Shown: positions 1 to 10,354, counted from the stretch's first letter. The stretch is 64,000 nucleotides of DNA from Martinezella hainanensis (GCF_900094555.1 NZ_FMAC01000002.1:744001-808000); one strand, 5' to 3'. Translations and numbers: made by a program. The notes: generated by a model not told the origin, from the sequence alone.

Positions 1-94
1 GCGGCCTCTATGGGATTTTCTAAGGGAATCGGCGGAGATCGCGAAGCGGTCAGGAGCCAGGGAAAAGAAAGACGGGAGTGCGGAGCATGACTGA
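1..94 (+). CDS. lpxD: LpxD, UDP-3-O-acylglucosamine N-acyltransferase, 3' end only
   Basis: Only the last 30 codons are in the window, read from base 2 to the TGA at 92-94. The tail begins RPLWDFLRE and ends in a charged stretch, which resembles the C-terminal helix I recall for rhizobial LpxD. LpxD adds the second hydroxyacyl chain in lipid A synthesis in the cytoplasm. It overlaps the fabZ start by 8 bases, and its position before fabZ-lpxA is the classical order. The assignment rests on this short tail and the context. Confidence 0.7.
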   Translation, partial: RPLWDFLRESAEIAKRSGAREKKDGSAEHD

Positions 95-560
95 GGAAGC
101 CAAGGCGTCGTTGTCGTCGGCCGACGTTCTGGAAATTATGAAGCTGTTGCCGCATCGCTATCCCTTCCTGATGGTCGACAAGATCATCGAGATCGATAGC
201 GACAATTCCGCGATCGGCATCAAGAATGTGACGGCCAATGAGCCGCAATTCACCGGGCATTTTCCGGAATCGCCGATCATGCCGGGTGTGCTGCTCATCG
301 AAGGGATGGCTCAGACCGCCGGTGCGATCTGCGCCCGCAAGGATGGCATCGGCGGCAATCTCGTCTATTTCATGACGATCGATAACGCCCGCTTCCGCAG
401 GCCGGTTGTTCCTGGCGACCGCGTCGAATTCCATGTCGTCAAGCAGAAGCAGCGCGGCACAATCTGGAAGTTCCATTGTGATGCCAAGGTCGACGGTTCC
501 CTGGTCGCCGAGGCCGATATCGGTGCAATGATCGTACGGAAGGATCAGGAACAGGCATGA
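87..560 (+). CDS. fabZ: FabZ, 3-hydroxyacyl-[ACP] dehydratase
   Basis: Hot-dog-fold dehydratase that removes water from 3-hydroxyacyl-ACP in type II fatty acid elongation in the cytoplasm. The protein is 157 residues, normal for the family. The motif [11 protein letters not shown] supplies the catalytic His at residue 58, and IEGMAQ the Glu at residue 72. The frame is open from a GTG at 78, but ATG 87 is preferred because MTEEAK fits rhizobial FabZ and CGGAG lies just upstream. It overlaps lpxD at its start and lpxA by ATGA at its end, so translation is probably coupled. Its substrates sit at the branch point between membrane phospholipid and lipid A synthesis. Confidence 0.97.
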   Translation: MTEEAKASLSSADVLEIMKLLPHRYPFLMVDKIIEIDSDNSAIGIKNVTANEPQFTGHFPESPIMPGVLLIEGMAQTAGAICARKDGIGGNLVYFMTIDNARFRRPVVPGDRVEFHVVKQKQRGTIWKFHCDAKVDGSLVAEADIGAMIVRKDQEQA

Positions 561-1372
561 GCAGCATCGCAAAGAGCGCCCGCATCCATAAGCTGGCGGT
601 TGTCGAAGACGGCGCGGTCGTCGGCGAGAATGTTGTTGTCGGCCCGTTCTGCTATGTCGGTCCCAAAGTTGTGCTGCATGACGATATTCAGTTGCTCAAC
701 AATGCTGTCGTGACGGGTCGTACGACGATCGGCAAGGGAACGAAGATCTTTCCGATGGCCGTCGTTGGCGGTGATCCGCAGAGCGTTCATCATCACGGCG
801 AGGAAACGACACTTGATGTCGGCGAGAATTGCACAATCCGCGAGGGCGTGACGATCAACACCGGCACGGCCGATTACGGCGGCAAGACGATTATCGGCAA
901 CAACAACCTGTTCCTTGCCAATTCGCATGTCGCTCACGACTGCCGTGTGGGCAACAACGTGATCATGTCGAACAACGTCATGCTGGCTGGACATGTCACC
1001 ATCGAGGACCGCGCCATTCTTGGCGGTGGCTGTGCGGTGCATCAGTTTACCCGCATTGGTCGACAGGCTTTTATCGGTGGTCTCACGGCCGCGAGTTACG
1101 ATGTCATTCCCTATGGCATGCTGAACGGCAATCCGGGCGTGCTCTCCGGGCTGAATATCGTCGGCATGACGCGCGCGGGCATCGACCGCGCTGTCATTCA
1201 TCGGGTTCGCCGCGCTTACAAGAGCATCTTCGAGACCGAAGGTTCGGTTCGCGATAATGCCGCCGCCATCCGTGACGAATATGCCGACTGCAGGGAAGCG
1301 ATGGAGATCCTCGATTTCATCGCTGCCGATAGCGATCGCGCATTGTCGTCGCCCAACCGCGGCAAGGCCTGA
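557..1372 (+). CDS. lpxA: LpxA, UDP-N-acetylglucosamine O-acyltransferase
   Basis: First enzyme of lipid A synthesis: transfers a 3-hydroxyacyl chain from ACP to the 3-OH of UDP-GlcNAc. The 271 residues show left-handed beta-helix hexapeptide repeats across about 10-190 and a helical C-terminal part. The segment NSHVAHDC carries the catalytic base, His127, equivalent to His125 of E. coli LpxA. The start ATG overlaps the fabZ stop (ATGA). Its nucleotide-sugar substrate is made by GlmU, encoded at the far end of this window. Confidence 0.97.
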   Translation: MSSIAKSARIHKLAVVEDGAVVGENVVVGPFCYVGPKVVLHDDIQLLNNAVVTGRTTIGKGTKIFPMAVVGGDPQSVHHHGEETTLDVGENCTIREGVTINTGTADYGGKTIIGNNNLFLANSHVAHDCRVGNNVIMSNNVMLAGHVTIEDRAILGGGCAVHQFTRIGRQAFIGGLTAASYDVIPYGMLNGNPGVLSGLNIVGMTRAGIDRAVIHRVRRAYKSIFETEGSVRDNAAAIRDEYADCREAMEILDFIAADSDRALSSPNRGKA

Positions 1373-1374
1373 GG

Positions 1375-2256
1375 GTGGTTTCGGCCGGCCAGAACGACAA
1401 GGGCAGGCTGGCGATCATCGCAGGCAGTGGCCTTTTGCCTGTCTATGTCGCAGATGCTGCCCGGCAGGCCGGTGAAAATCCCGTGATCATCGCTTTGACC
1501 GACGAGGCGGACCGCGATTGGTCCGCCTTCGATCACGCCAATCTTGGCGTCGGAAATTTTGCTGGCCTCGAGGCGATGTTCCGTCGTCACGGCGTCGATC
1601 GCGTCGTCATGTCGGGCGGTGTGGCGCGGCGCCCCTCTTGGCGGCAGGTGCATCCGACCTGGCGCGTCATCAGGGACTTGCCCTCGACGATCCGCACACT
1701 TCTTTCGGGCGGCGACAATGCCGTCCTGCAGATGGTCATTCGCCTGATCGAGGCTGGCGGCGTTCGCGTCGTGGGCGCGCATGAAATCGCGCCCGATCTT
1801 TTGGCAACGACAGGCCCACTGGGGGAAATCGCGCCGGCGGAAGAGGATTTGCGCGACATTGCGCAGGGTGCCAAGGCTGCGGATGCGCTGGGACTTCTCG
1901 ATGTGGGGCAGGGCGCAGTCAGTGTCGGCGGTCGCGTCGTCGCGCTCGAAGGCGCCGAAGGCACGGACAAGATGATTGAGCGGGTTGCCGAACTGCGCGC
2001 GGCCGGGCGTATTTCCACGCGCCGGCGCGGCGTGCTCGTCAAGCTCTGCAAGCCGCAGCAGGATGTCCGGGCCGATTTGCCGTCGATCGGCGTTTCCACG
2101 GTTCTAAACGCCAAGAAGGCAGGACTGGCCGGTGTCGCCGTCGAAGCCGGCAGGGCGCTGATCCTCGACCGGCAAGCGGTGATCGCCGCCGCTGACGAAG
2201 CCGGCATTTTTGTCTGTGGTATTGATCGCGGTCTGAGCGCGGAGGGCTTTATGTGA
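1375..2256 (+). CDS. lpxI: LpxI, UDP-2,3-diacylglucosamine pyrophosphatase
   Basis: A 293-residue DUF1009 protein starting at GTG three bases after the lpxA stop. LpxI hydrolyses UDP-2,3-diacylglucosamine to lipid X and UMP, and in alphaproteobacteria it replaces the unrelated LpxH. The N-terminal IIAGSGLLP glycine loop and the central SVGGRVVALEGAEGTD segment are typical. It lies between lpxA and lpxB, which act just before and just after it in the pathway, and no lpxH-like gene is seen here. The stop overlaps the lpxB start (GTGA). Confidence 0.95.
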   Translation: MVSAGQNDKGRLAIIAGSGLLPVYVADAARQAGENPVIIALTDEADRDWSAFDHANLGVGNFAGLEAMFRRHGVDRVVMSGGVARRPSWRQVHPTWRVIRDLPSTIRTLLSGGDNAVLQMVIRLIEAGGVRVVGAHEIAPDLLATTGPLGEIAPAEEDLRDIAQGAKAADALGLLDVGQGAVSVGGRVVALEGAEGTDKMIERVAELRAAGRISTRRRGVLVKLCKPQQDVRADLPSIGVSTVLNAKKAGLAGVAVEAGRALILDRQAVIAAADEAGIFVCGIDRGLSAEGFM

Positions 2257-3434
2257 GTAGCGCGCCGTTGAAGCTAGCAGTCGTTGCCGGAGAGGTTTCC
2301 GGCGATCTGCTGGGCGGCGATCTGGTCGCGGCCCTGAAGCGGCGCCACGATGGCCCGATCGAACTGGTGGGCGTTGGTGGCGAGGCGCTGGAAGCGCAGG
2401 GCCTGCGCTCGCTCTTCGATTATTCCGAACTCTCGATCATGGGATTCATTCAGGTCATCAAGCGGCTGCCGAAATTGCTGGCCCGCATCCGGCAGACGGC
2501 CGATGCGATCATTGCCGCAAAGCCCGACGTGCTTCTGATCATCGACAGCCCCGATTTCACCCATCGCGTTGCCAAGCGTGTGCGCAAGGCTCTGCCCAAT
2601 CTGCCGATCGTTAATTACGTCTGCCCCAGTGTCTGGGCGTGGAAGGAATATCGCGCGCAGCAGATGCTCGCCTATGTCGATCATGTGCTGGCCGTCTTGC
2701 CCTTCGAGCCTGCCGCCATGGAGCGCCTGGGCGGTCCGGCAACCACCTATGTCGGTCACCGTCTGACGGTCGACGTCAATCTTGTGGAGACCCGCCGCCA
2801 GCGTGCCTTGCGAGGACTGGCAGGCCCTGATGCGCAGAAGACGATCCTGCTTCTGCCCGGATCGCGTGCGTCGGAAATCAAGCAACTCCTTCTGGTTTTT
2901 GAGCGGGCTACCGAAGAGCTTAGTCGGCGAAATGATAATGTTCGTCTTCTCCTGCCGACGGTGCCGCGGCAGGAGGCATTGGTTCGTTCTTTGACGGCTA
3001 ATTGGCAGGTCAAGCCGCATATCTTTGTCGGCCAGGATGCCAAATGGAGCGCATTCGCGCAGGCGGATGCTGCCATGGCGGCCTCCGGCACGGTTATTCT
3101 GGAGCTGGGGCTTGCCGGCGTTCCCGTGGTCTCGACCTACAAGACCGAGTGGCTGGCGAAGTTCGTGCTGTCGCGCATCAAAATATGGACGGCAGCTCTG
3201 CCAAACCTGATTGCCGATTACGCGGTTCTGCCTGAGCTCATCAATGACGTTCTGCGGCCGGGCATATTGGCTCGCTATATGGAGCGACTGTCGAGTGAGA
3301 CGCCGGAGCGTGCGGCGATGCTGGCGGGCTACGATCTCGTCTGGGAGCGAATGCAGACCGAGGAGCCGCCCGGTGACAAGGCGGCGCAGATTGTTCTGGA
3401 CGTTCTATCCCATAAAAAAACCGGTCATCTCTGA
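2253..3434 (+). CDS. lpxB: LpxB, lipid-A-disaccharide synthase
   Basis: GT19 glycosyltransferase joining lipid X and UDP-diacylglucosamine to form the tetraacyl disaccharide on the inner membrane. The protein is 393 residues from a GTG start that overlaps the lpxI stop. The N-terminal AGEVSGDLLGG loop and the LLPGSRASEI nucleotide-binding motif near residue 205 are both present. The last codons, including the TGA, lie inside the terminator hairpin at 3414-3444, so the C-terminal tail HKKTGHL is partly dictated by that structure. It is the last gene of the lipid A cluster. Confidence 0.97.
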   Translation: MSSAPLKLAVVAGEVSGDLLGGDLVAALKRRHDGPIELVGVGGEALEAQGLRSLFDYSELSIMGFIQVIKRLPKLLARIRQTADAIIAAKPDVLLIIDSPDFTHRVAKRVRKALPNLPIVNYVCPSVWAWKEYRAQQMLAYVDHVLAVLPFEPAAMERLGGPATTYVGHRLTVDVNLVETRRQRALRGLAGPDAQKTILLLPGSRASEIKQLLLVFERATEELSRRNDNVRLLLPTVPRQEALVRSLTANWQVKPHIFVGQDAKWSAFAQADAAMAASGTVILELGLAGVPVVSTYKTEWLAKFVLSRIKIWTAALPNLIADYAVLPELINDVLRPGILARYMERLSSETPERAAMLAGYDLVWERMQTEEPPGDKAAQIVLDVLSHKKTGHL

Positions 3435-3444
3435 CCGGTTTTTT
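3414..3444. terminator. Bidirectional rho-independent terminator between lpxB and gltA
   Basis: Seven As, the arm CCGGTCA, a TCTC loop, the arm TGACCGG and six Ts form a hairpin with A and U tracts on opposite sides. It can therefore stop both the rightward lpx transcript and the leftward gltA transcript. The lpxB stop codon (3432-3434) is inside the hairpin. Confidence 0.9.
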
Positions 3445-3460
3445 GTTTCATTACCGAAGC

Positions 3461-4750
3461 TTAGCGCTTGGAAACAGGCACGTATTCGCGCAGCGGAGCG
3501 CCGGTGTAGAGCTGACGCGGGCGGCCGATGCGCTGATGCGGATCCTCGATCATCTCGTTCCACTGAGCGATCCAGCCGACGGTGCGGGCAAGAGCGAACA
3601 GAACGGTAAACATGGTCGTGGGGAAGCCGAGAGCCTTCAGCGTGATGCCGGAGTAGAAGTCGACGTTCGGGTATAGCTTCTTCTCGATGAAATACTCATC
3701 GGTCAGAGCGATACGCTCGAGTTCGATCGCGATGTCGAGCAACGGATCGTCCTTGATGCCGAGTTCGCCGAGAACTTCGTGCGCGGTCTTCTGCATGATC
3801 TTGGCGCGCGGATCGTAGTTCTTGTAGACACGGTGACCGAAGCCCATCAGGCGGAACGGATCGTTCTTGTCCTTGGCGCGGGCGATGAATTCCGGAATGC
3901 GATCGACCGTGCCGATTTCGTTCAGCATGTTCAGCGCCGCTTCGTTGGCGCCGCCGTGAGCCGGTCCCCAGAGGCAGGCGATGCCTGCTGCGATACAGGC
4001 AAACGGATTGGCGCCGGAAGAGCCAGCCAGGCGAACCGTCGAGGTCGAGGCATTCTGCTCGTGATCGGCATGCAGGATGAAGATGCGGTCCATGGCGCGG
4101 GCGAGCACCGGATTGACGACATATTCTTCGCACGGAACGGCAAAGCACATGCGCAGGAAGTTCGACGCATAATCGAGATCGTTCTTCGGGTAAACGAAGG
4201 GCTGGCCGATATGGTACTTATAGGCCATGGCGGCGAGCGTCGGCATCTTGGCGATCATGCGCAGGCTTGCGACCATGCGCTGGTGCGGATCGGTGATGTC
4301 GGTCGAGTCGTGATAGAAGGCGGAGAGTGCGCCGACACAGCCGCACATGACAGCCATCGGATGCGCGTCACGGCGGAAGCCGGTGAAGAAGCGCGACATC
4401 TGCTCATGCACCATCGTGTGGTGGGTCACGCGATAATCGAAGTCCTTCTTCTGTGCCGCCGTCGGCAGTTCGCCGTAAAGAAGGAGGTAGCAAACTTCGA
4501 GGAAATCGCCGTGTTCGGCCAGCTGATCGATCGGATAGCCGCGATGCAGCAGAACGCCTTCGTCGCCATCGATATAGGTAATGCTCGACTCGCACGACGC
4601 GGTGGAGGTGAAGCCAGGATCGTAAGTGAAAGTGGAGGTGTTCTTATAAAGGGCACCAATATCAATGACACTCGGGCCGATGGTTCCGGTCTTGACCGGC
4701 AAGTCCACCGTCTTTTCACCCCAAGTTAGTTTCGCGCTTTGTTCCGTCAT
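3461..4750 (-). CDS. gltA: GltA, citrate synthase
   Basis: Condenses oxaloacetate and acetyl-CoA to citrate at the entry of the TCA cycle, in the cytoplasm. The 429-residue length matches the large hexameric type II enzymes. The catalytic triad is visible: His265 in WGPAHGG, His306 in GFGHRVYK and Asp364 in NVDFYSG. The start is fixed by GGAGG a few bases before the ATG. The gene converges on lpxB and is transcribed alone. The 280 bases up to comEC hold its promoter. The pyruvate dehydrogenase genes at 12.4-18.4 kb make its acetyl-CoA. Confidence 0.98.
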   Translation of the reverse strand: MTEQSAKLTWGEKTVDLPVKTGTIGPSVIDIGALYKNTSTFTYDPGFTSTASCESSITYIDGDEGVLLHRGYPIDQLAEHGDFLEVCYLLLYGELPTAAQKKDFDYRVTHHTMVHEQMSRFFTGFRRDAHPMAVMCGCVGALSAFYHDSTDITDPHQRMVASLRMIAKMPTLAAMAYKYHIGQPFVYPKNDLDYASNFLRMCFAVPCEEYVVNPVLARAMDRIFILHADHEQNASTSTVRLAGSSGANPFACIAAGIACLWGPAHGGANEAALNMLNEIGTVDRIPEFIARAKDKNDPFRLMGFGHRVYKNYDPRAKIMQKTAHEVLGELGIKDDPLLDIAIELERIALTDEYFIEKKLYPNVDFYSGITLKALGFPTTMFTVLFALARTVGWIAQWNEMIEDPHQRIGRPRQLYTGAPLREYVPVSKR

Positions 4751-5030
4751 GCTGATCCTCCAAGATTTGGCGGGATTGACGCCATAAAAAGCGCCAAAAG
4801 GTTAAGCGACTACCGACTAGCTATATGATCCAGAGCCTAATGCCAAGTTATCCTAACGCTGAATTGTGCAATGCAGTATCAACTTTTGGGCACTGCAGAA
4901 GCGTCTCTACTTATGCTACGCGGGGAAACCGGCCCAATTGAGCCTGCTTGCGCCGATTTTGGTTGAATTCATTGCCTGCTGACGGCAAAAATCGCGCGAA
5001 AGCTGTAGTTTTGCGTGGGGGCGACCGTGA

Positions 5031-7508
5031 GTGCCTAATTTGGAGGCATCCGAGCAGCAGAAGGATGGTGGGGATGTTGCTGCGCCCTCGCAGCCTCGCC
5101 CTGTTATTGCCACGATTGCCTTCTCCGCCGAAGCGCAGCGATGGGAACGGACGCAGGATCAGACGCGGCTGACATCTCGGCTGCTGCGGATATTAAGTCG
5201 CATTCGGCTCGGCACCTTTGGACTGATCGAAGAGGAGGCGGCCCATGGTCGCGCAATCCTGCTCGCGCCGATCTACATGGGTCTTGGTGCGATTTTCTGG
5301 TTCAAGGCCGGCAGCGATCCGCCTCCACAGGCCGTTCTTGCAGGTTTATTGGTCTTCTCCAGTGGCTTTGCGCTCATGCGGGAGGCGGGCCGGCTGCTTC
5401 GCCACGTGCTTTTCGCCGGCATGCTCCTTTGTCTGGGCATGGCGTTGGCGCAATGCGAAAGCTGGCGAGTTTCCACTGTCATGCTCGATTCGGCCGTGAC
5501 GACGACCGTGACCGGTCAGATCGAGCGACGGGAATCCTATGACAATGGACGCTGGCGCTATGTCGTCCGTGTCGAGGCAACGGAAAAGCCTTCCATTCAC
5601 CGCGCGCCACGACGGGTTACGATCTTCGTGCGCAAGCAGGCGGAACCGTTCGATCTCGGTGATCGTGTTCAGGGCAGGGCGCGCTTGACGCCTCCCGCCG
5701 GGCCGGCCTTGCTTGGCCTCAACGATTTCGCCTTCAGTTCCTATTTCAATGGCATCGGCGCGAATGGCTTTGCCTACGGAACGCCGAAACTATTGTCCCC
5801 GGCCAGTGATAATGTCGCCGGCTCTCTGATGGATGCGGCCGATATTTGGCTTGCCAGCCTGCGCAACAGCATAGGTGACAGGATCAGGCAAACCCTGCCG
5901 GGAGATACCGGCGCTTTTGCTGCAGCACTTGTCACCGATGAGAGACGTGCCATCTCCAAGGATACGACCGAGGCGCTGAGAATTGCCGGCCTGACCCATA
6001 TTATTGCGATTTCCGGCCTGAACATGGCGCTGTCGGCCGGCATTTTCTATGTTGGCCTACGCTATTTGTTCAGCCTCTTTCCCGGTGTCGCGCAGGCTTG
6101 GCCAACCAAGAAATTCGCAGCCTTCGGCGCGCTTCTCACTGTAACGGCCTATTACCTCATCTCTGGCTTTGGCGTGTCCGCTGAGCGTGCCTTCATCATG
6201 ATGGCGATCATGCTGGTGGCCGTGCTATTCGATCGGCCATCGATCAGTCTGCGCAACGTCGCACTTTCAGCTATCATCATTCTTGTTCTATCGCCGTCGC
6301 AAGTGCTCGGCCCGAGCTTCCAGATGTCCTATGCGGCGACGCTGGCACTGGTGTCGGGTTATTCGCTGTGGAAGCGGCGGCGGCATCGCGAAAGCATTCT
6401 GTCGCGCGTTCGTCTGTTAAGTCCGTTATTGTTCGCCACGCGTTTCTTTGCAGGCGTGATGTCGACTTCATTCATCGGCGGCGCGTCGACGGCCATCTTC
6501 TCGATCGAGCATTTTCACCGGCTGGCGACATATGGCCTTGCGGCGAATCTTGCCGCCATGCCGGTGGTCTCCTTCATCGTCATGCCGTTCGGCATGGCGG
6601 CGATGCTGCTCATGCCTTTCGGCTTGGACGGACCTTTCTGGAAAGTCACCGGAGAGGGGCTTGAGCTCGTCATCGTGATTGCAAGAACCGTCGCCGGTTG
6701 GGGAGGCGACATTACCTTCGGCCGCCAACCAGCCTGGCTGATGCCGACATTCATTGTCGGTTTCCTGATCATGAGCATCTTGCGGACCCGGCTGCGCCAT
6801 CTGGGTCTGTTATTATTGCTCTCCTCCGTGGGCTTGGCAGCATTCGGATCTGGCGTACCGAAACCCGACCTGATGATTTCCGAAGATGGCGTCCTGGTCG
6901 CGTTGCGCCAGGACGATATATTAGCCACCAATCGCGAGAGACCACAGGCCTTCATTTTCGAACAATGGCAAAAGGCATTGGTTGCAGCCGAGCATCAGCC
7001 GCCGACCATGCTTCCTGCCGATAGCCGGCTTCCACAGATCAGTAAGACGGATCGGCATAAGCGATTGAACGGTGAAGAACAGAAGGCCGTCCGCAAGGCA
7101 ATGGAGGAAGCCCTGGATCGCACTATGCAGGGCAGTTTTGCCTGCCAGAAAGGAGCATGGTGTGCAGCCATGCTCGAAAATGGCGCGATATTGGTCACGA
7201 TCGAGAACGCAGCCTATCTGCCCTCAGCCTGTGATACGGCGAACATCGTCGTAACGCCAATTCGATTGCGACTGGATCATTGCCGCTCCGGAGCGATGCT
7301 CATAACCGGTGCGACATTGCGCAAAACCGGATCTATCGAGATGGCGCTTACCGCCGATAAACCCATTATCTCCGCTGCATTCGAAAATCCGCAGCGGCCA
7401 TGGACCAGGCATCGAACCTATGATTGGCGCACCGGTAAATTCGACGTGCCACTTGCGCGGGTGTCGCCAGCCGCTGACAATTCGCCGGTCAGTGATAGCG
7501 ACGAATGA
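5031..7508 (+). CDS. comEC: ComEC/Rec2-family inner-membrane DNA channel protein
   Basis: An 825-residue polytopic membrane protein from a GTG start; the next in-frame ATG is about 82 codons in, past part of the N-terminal domain. It has an N-terminal DUF4131-type domain with two hydrophobic segments and a soluble region, then the Competence domain with [13 protein letters not shown] and the signature [14 protein letters not shown] (near residue 325), followed by many membrane segments. In naturally competent bacteria ComEC moves single-stranded DNA across the inner membrane. The C-terminal region begins like the usual metallo-beta-lactamase domain ([15 protein letters not shown]) but I see no HxHxDH motif. 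Competence is not established for this lineage. Its 3' end overlaps lexA by 20 bases. Confidence 0.88.
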   Translation: MPNLEASEQQKDGGDVAAPSQPRPVIATIAFSAEAQRWERTQDQTRLTSRLLRILSRIRLGTFGLIEEEAAHGRAILLAPIYMGLGAIFWFKAGSDPPPQAVLAGLLVFSSGFALMREAGRLLRHVLFAGMLLCLGMALAQCESWRVSTVMLDSAVTTTVTGQIERRESYDNGRWRYVVRVEATEKPSIHRAPRRVTIFVRKQAEPFDLGDRVQGRARLTPPAGPALLGLNDFAFSSYFNGIGANGFAYGTPKLLSPASDNVAGSLMDAADIWLASLRNSIGDRIRQTLPGDTGAFAAALVTDERRAISKDTTEALRIAGLTHIIAISGLNMALSAGIFYVGLRYLFSLFPGVAQAWPTKKFAAFGALLTVTAYYLISGFGVSAERAFIMMAIMLVAVLFDRPSISLRNVALSAIIILVLSPSQVLGPSFQMSYAATLALVSGYSLWKRRRHRESILSRVRLLSPLLFATRFFAGVMSTSFIGGASTAIFSIEHFHRLATYGLAANLAAMPVVSFIVMPFGMAAMLLMPFGLDGPFWKVTGEGLELVIVIARTVAGWGGDITFGRQPAWLMPTFIVGFLIMSILRTRLRHLGLLLLLSSVGLAAFGSGVPKPDLMISEDGVLVALRQDDILATNRERPQAFIFEQWQKALVAAEHQPPTMLPADSRLPQISKTDRHKRLNGEEQKAVRKAMEEALDRTMQGSFACQKGAWCAAMLENGAILVTIENAAYLPSACDTANIVVTPIRLRLDHCRSGAMLITGATLRKTGSIEMALTADKPIISAAFENPQRPWTRHRTYDWRTGKFDVPLARVSPAADNSPVSDSDE

Positions 7509-8211
7509 GGCCGACGAGCTTGCCCTGGACCTTGACGCGATCCGGTCCGAAGATGCGGGTTTCATAGGCAGGATTGGCGGCTTCCAGTGCGATCGAGGCA
7601 CCCTTGCGGCGGAAGCGCTTCAGTGTTGCTTCTTCATCGTCGACAAGCGCGACAACGATGTCGCCGGGATTGGCGGTCGTCGAATTGCGGATGATGACCG
7701 TATCGCCGTCGAAAATTCCGGCATCGATCATCGAATCCCCCCGAACTTCAAGCGCATAATGCTCGCCAGAGCCGAGCATGTCAGCGGGTACAGTGATATC
7801 GTGCGTATTGTTCTGGATGGCTGAGATCGGAACGCCGGCGGCGATGCGGCCCATCACCGGCACGGACGCCGAGCCATTGTGATCATCATTTGCCACCTTC
7901 GGCGGAGCCGGTGGGGCAACAGGCTGCGGCTTGCCGAGGCTGCCCTCGATGACGCTGGGCGAAAAGCCACGGCGCGGCTGCAGGCTGGGATTATAGGCAT
8001 CGGGAAGCTTGATGACTTCGAGCGCTCTGGCCCGGTTCGGCAGCCGGCGGATGAAGCCTCGCTCCTCCAGCGCCGTGATCAGGCGGTGAATGCCGGATTT
8101 GGATGCCAGATCCAGTGCGTCCTTCATCTCGTCGAAAGATGGCGGCACACCGGATTCCTTCATGCGTTCGTGAATGAAGAGAAGCAGTTCCTGCTGCTTG
8201 CGCGTCAACAT
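7489..8211 (-). CDS. lexA: LexA, SOS-response repressor
   Basis: A 240-residue repressor-protease. Residues 1-65 form the winged-helix DNA-binding domain; residues 66-115 are a long, Pro-rich linker of the alphaproteobacterial type. The cleavage site is Ala125-Gly126 in GRIAAGVPI, and the catalytic dyad is Ser160 (RGDSMIDAG) and Lys198 (EEATLKRF). RecA filaments trigger self-cleavage, which derepresses DNA repair genes. A perfect GTTC-N7-GTTC operator lies 60 bases upstream inside its likely promoter, so it should regulate itself. Its 3' end overlaps comEC. Confidence 0.98.
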   Translation of the reverse strand: MLTRKQQELLLFIHERMKESGVPPSFDEMKDALDLASKSGIHRLITALEERGFIRRLPNRARALEVIKLPDAYNPSLQPRRGFSPSVIEGSLGKPQPVAPPAPPKVANDDHNGSASVPVMGRIAAGVPISAIQNNTHDITVPADMLGSGEHYALEVRGDSMIDAGIFDGDTVIIRNSTTANPGDIVVALVDDEEATLKRFRRKGASIALEAANPAYETRIFGPDRVKVQGKLVGLIRRYH

Positions 8212-8263
8212 CGTCTTGGAACCCCAGAATCAAGAAAAGCTGTGAAACAAATCCAGAACGGAC

Positions 8264-8291
8264 ACTATATGTTCCATATGTGTTCCGCAAG
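8264..8291 (-). promoter_or_regulatory. lexA promoter with embedded SOS box
   Basis: On the minus strand, a -35-like CTTGCG (8291-8286) and a -10-like TATAGT (8269-8264) are separated by 16 bases. The spacer contains the alphaproteobacterial LexA operator GTTC-CATATGT-GTTC at 8271-8285, a perfect GTTC-N7-GTTC. LexA bound here would block RNA polymerase. Confidence 0.85.
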
Positions 8292-8630
8292 TACTTAAAT
8301 TTCGGTAAAGCCTTGTTGGGCCAGTTAAATAATTACCATTTGCGAATGGATAGGCTCGGAGCATCGCGGCACTATGTCTGCGCTAACCCAACGAAAAATA
8401 TGGGAAATGCCGCTCTGCCCGCTTCCAGGGCTTTGTCGTTCGGCCGGTGTGCTCAAGACTTGGATGAATGTGGTGGGTCACCGAATAAGCCGGCTATGGG
8501 AGAGAATCAGCAATCACGTTTGCGAGATTGCGTTCGGTTCATGTCGTGTGCTTTGGGCGCTCCGTGCTTCCATCTTGAATTGCGCGAGGGATGGGCGCAA
8601 ATCTGTTGCCGCAGGCAAACAGGAGGAACC
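8292..8630. other. Intergenic region between lexA and the VOC gene
   Basis: About 340 bases. The left edge holds the lexA promoter described separately. An open frame joins the VOC gene from 8280, but it has no ribosome-binding site and no recognisable protein before 8631. I see no hairpin terminator or RNA gene. This is the probable promoter and leader of the VOC-kdsA pair. Confidence 0.5.
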
Positions 8631-9518
8631 ATGATTTCGTCCCCGCATCCGCTGGATCATCTCGTACTGCCGACCGTCAATATCGCTCTGGCGCGCGAAC
8701 GCCTCGGCAAGCTCGGTTTCACGGTGGCTCCGGATGCGCGCCATCCCTTTGGCACACAGAATGCCTGCGTTTTCCTTGCGGACAAAACCTATCTCGAACC
8801 TCTGGGCGTGGCATCTCCGGAGCAGTGCGAGAAGAGCATCGTGGACGGCAATGTTTTCGTTGCGCGCGACCAGGCTTATCGCTTCCGGGTCGGAGAGGAT
8901 GGCTTCTCGGCCGTGGTGTTCGGCACGGATGATGCGGTGGCTGATGACGGGCGTTTCAAAGCGGCTGCGATTTCGGCGGGGCAGATGCTGGATTTCTCCC
9001 GTCCCATGAAGATGCCGGACGGAACGGAAACCATGGCCGGCTTTCGTCTTGCCTTCGCCGCCGATCTGCGCGCGCCGGATTTTCTCGCCTTCTGCTGTCA
9101 GCGCATCAATGCCTTGCCCGCCGACCGCAGCGTGCTCGAGCGTCACGAGAACGGCGTGACCGGCATCGCACGGGTGGCGCTCAGCGCACTGAAGCCTGCG
9201 GTGTATCGCAGCTTCTTCGAAGAGGTTGTCGGCGGCCCGCAGATCATGACGCATTCCTTTGGCCTGACGATCAGGGCTGCCAATGCCGATCTGGAGATTT
9301 TGACGCCGGAGGGAATGGAGGCTTTTTATGATCTGCCTGTTCGCGGCAACGATCCGGGCCTGCGTGCGCGGGCAATCCTTTTTAAAACGCGCGATCTTTC
9401 CGTGACATCGTCGCATTTCACTGCTAACGGCGTCACCTATACGCGTAAGAACAATCGTATATTGGCGAGACTGGCGCCCGGTGAGGGCGCGTTGTTCGCC
9501 TTCGAGGAGATAGCATGA
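8631..9518 (+). CDS. VOC-family protein with glyoxalase-like domain
   Basis: A 295-residue protein. ATG 8631 is chosen because AGGAGG ends 4 bases upstream and the homology-like part begins [25 protein letters not shown], the first beta-alpha unit of a vicinal-oxygen-chelate fold. A second unit starts near residue 170 ([12 protein letters not shown]). VOC proteins include glyoxalases, dioxygenases and resistance proteins; the exact reaction cannot be read from sequence. The stop overlaps the kdsA start (ATGA), so the two are co-translated, but a link to KDO synthesis is only contextual. Confidence 0.8.
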   Translation: MISSPHPLDHLVLPTVNIALARERLGKLGFTVAPDARHPFGTQNACVFLADKTYLEPLGVASPEQCEKSIVDGNVFVARDQAYRFRVGEDGFSAVVFGTDDAVADDGRFKAAAISAGQMLDFSRPMKMPDGTETMAGFRLAFAADLRAPDFLAFCCQRINALPADRSVLERHENGVTGIARVALSALKPAVYRSFFEEVVGGPQIMTHSFGLTIRAANADLEILTPEGMEAFYDLPVRGNDPGLRARAILFKTRDLSVTSSHFTANGVTYTRKNNRILARLAPGEGALFAFEEIA

Positions 9519-10354
9519 GCACAAATTCCGAAGTCACCGTCGGCGAGGGTGCCTCCAAGGTCCTCTTTTCCAACACTGCCAAGCTGTCGCTGATCGCCGG
9601 CCCATGTGCAATGGAAAGCCGCGACCATGCGTTCATGGTTGCCGGCGTCCTAAAGGAGCTTTGCGGCAAGCTCGGCATCGGACTTGTTTACAAGTCGTCT
9701 TATGACAAAGCTAACCGCACCTCGCTGAAAGCCGGTCGAGGTCTTGGAATAGAAAAAGGATTGGAGATTTTTGCCGACTTGAAGAAGGAATACGGCTTTC
9801 CGGTCCTGACCGACATTCATACGGAAGAGCAGTGCGCGATCGTCGCCAAGACGGTCGATATCCTGCAGATCCCAGCCTTCCTGTCGCGCCAGACCGACCT
9901 TTTGGTTGCCGCGGCCAAGACTGGCCGCGTGGTCAACGTCAAGAAGGGTCAGTTCCTCGCCCCCTGGGATATGAAGAACGTGCTGGCCAAGCTGAACGAG
10001 AGCGGCAATCCGAATATTCTTCTGTGCGAACGCGGCGCTTCCTTTGGTTACAACACGCTTGTTTCCGACATGCGCGCGCTGCCGATCATGGCGGCGATGG
10101 GCGCGCCGGTTATTTTCGATGCGACCCACTCGGTGCAGCAGCCCGGCGGGCAGGGCGGCTCCACCGGCGGTGATCGCCGATTCGTCGAGACGCTGGCGCG
10201 CGCGGCCGTCGCCGTCGGCGTTGCCGGCGTGTTCGTCGAGACGCATGAGGATCCAGATAATGCACCGTCGGATGGCCCGAATATGGTCTATCTGAAGGAT
10301 ATGCCGCGGCTTCTGGAGAAGCTGTTGGCCTTCGACGCCATCGCCAAGGCCTGA
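9515..10354 (+). CDS. kdsA: KdsA, 3-deoxy-8-phosphooctulonate synthase
   Basis: Condenses phosphoenolpyruvate with arabinose 5-phosphate to KDO 8-phosphate for the inner core of lipopolysaccharide. The 279 residues form a TIM barrel with [15 protein letters not shown] near residue 30, [12 protein letters not shown] near 65, and the [14 protein letters not shown] loop near 210. It shares an ATGA junction with the upstream VOC gene and is followed by eno, which makes its phosphoenolpyruvate substrate, though a separate promoter region lies between them. Confidence 0.97.
   Translation: MSTNSEVTVGEGASKVLFSNTAKLSLIAGPCAMESRDHAFMVAGVLKELCGKLGIGLVYKSSYDKANRTSLKAGRGLGIEKGLEIFADLKKEYGFPVLTDIHTEEQCAIVAKTVDILQIPAFLSRQTDLLVAAAKTGRVVNVKKGQFLAPWDMKNVLAKLNESGNPNILLCERGASFGYNTLVSDMRALPIMAAMGAPVIFDATHSVQQPGGQGGSTGGDRRFVETLARAAVAVGVAGVFVETHEDPDNAPSDGPNMVYLKDMPRLLEKLLAFDAIAKA

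Noticed and set aside
545-1201. 218-codon frame antisense to lpxA
   Set aside because: Shadow of lpxA codon bias; no recognisable protein.
8374-8634. 86-codon frame in the lexA-VOC gap
   Set aside because: No ribosome-binding site, Trp/Cys-rich random composition, and it ends over the VOC ribosome-binding site.
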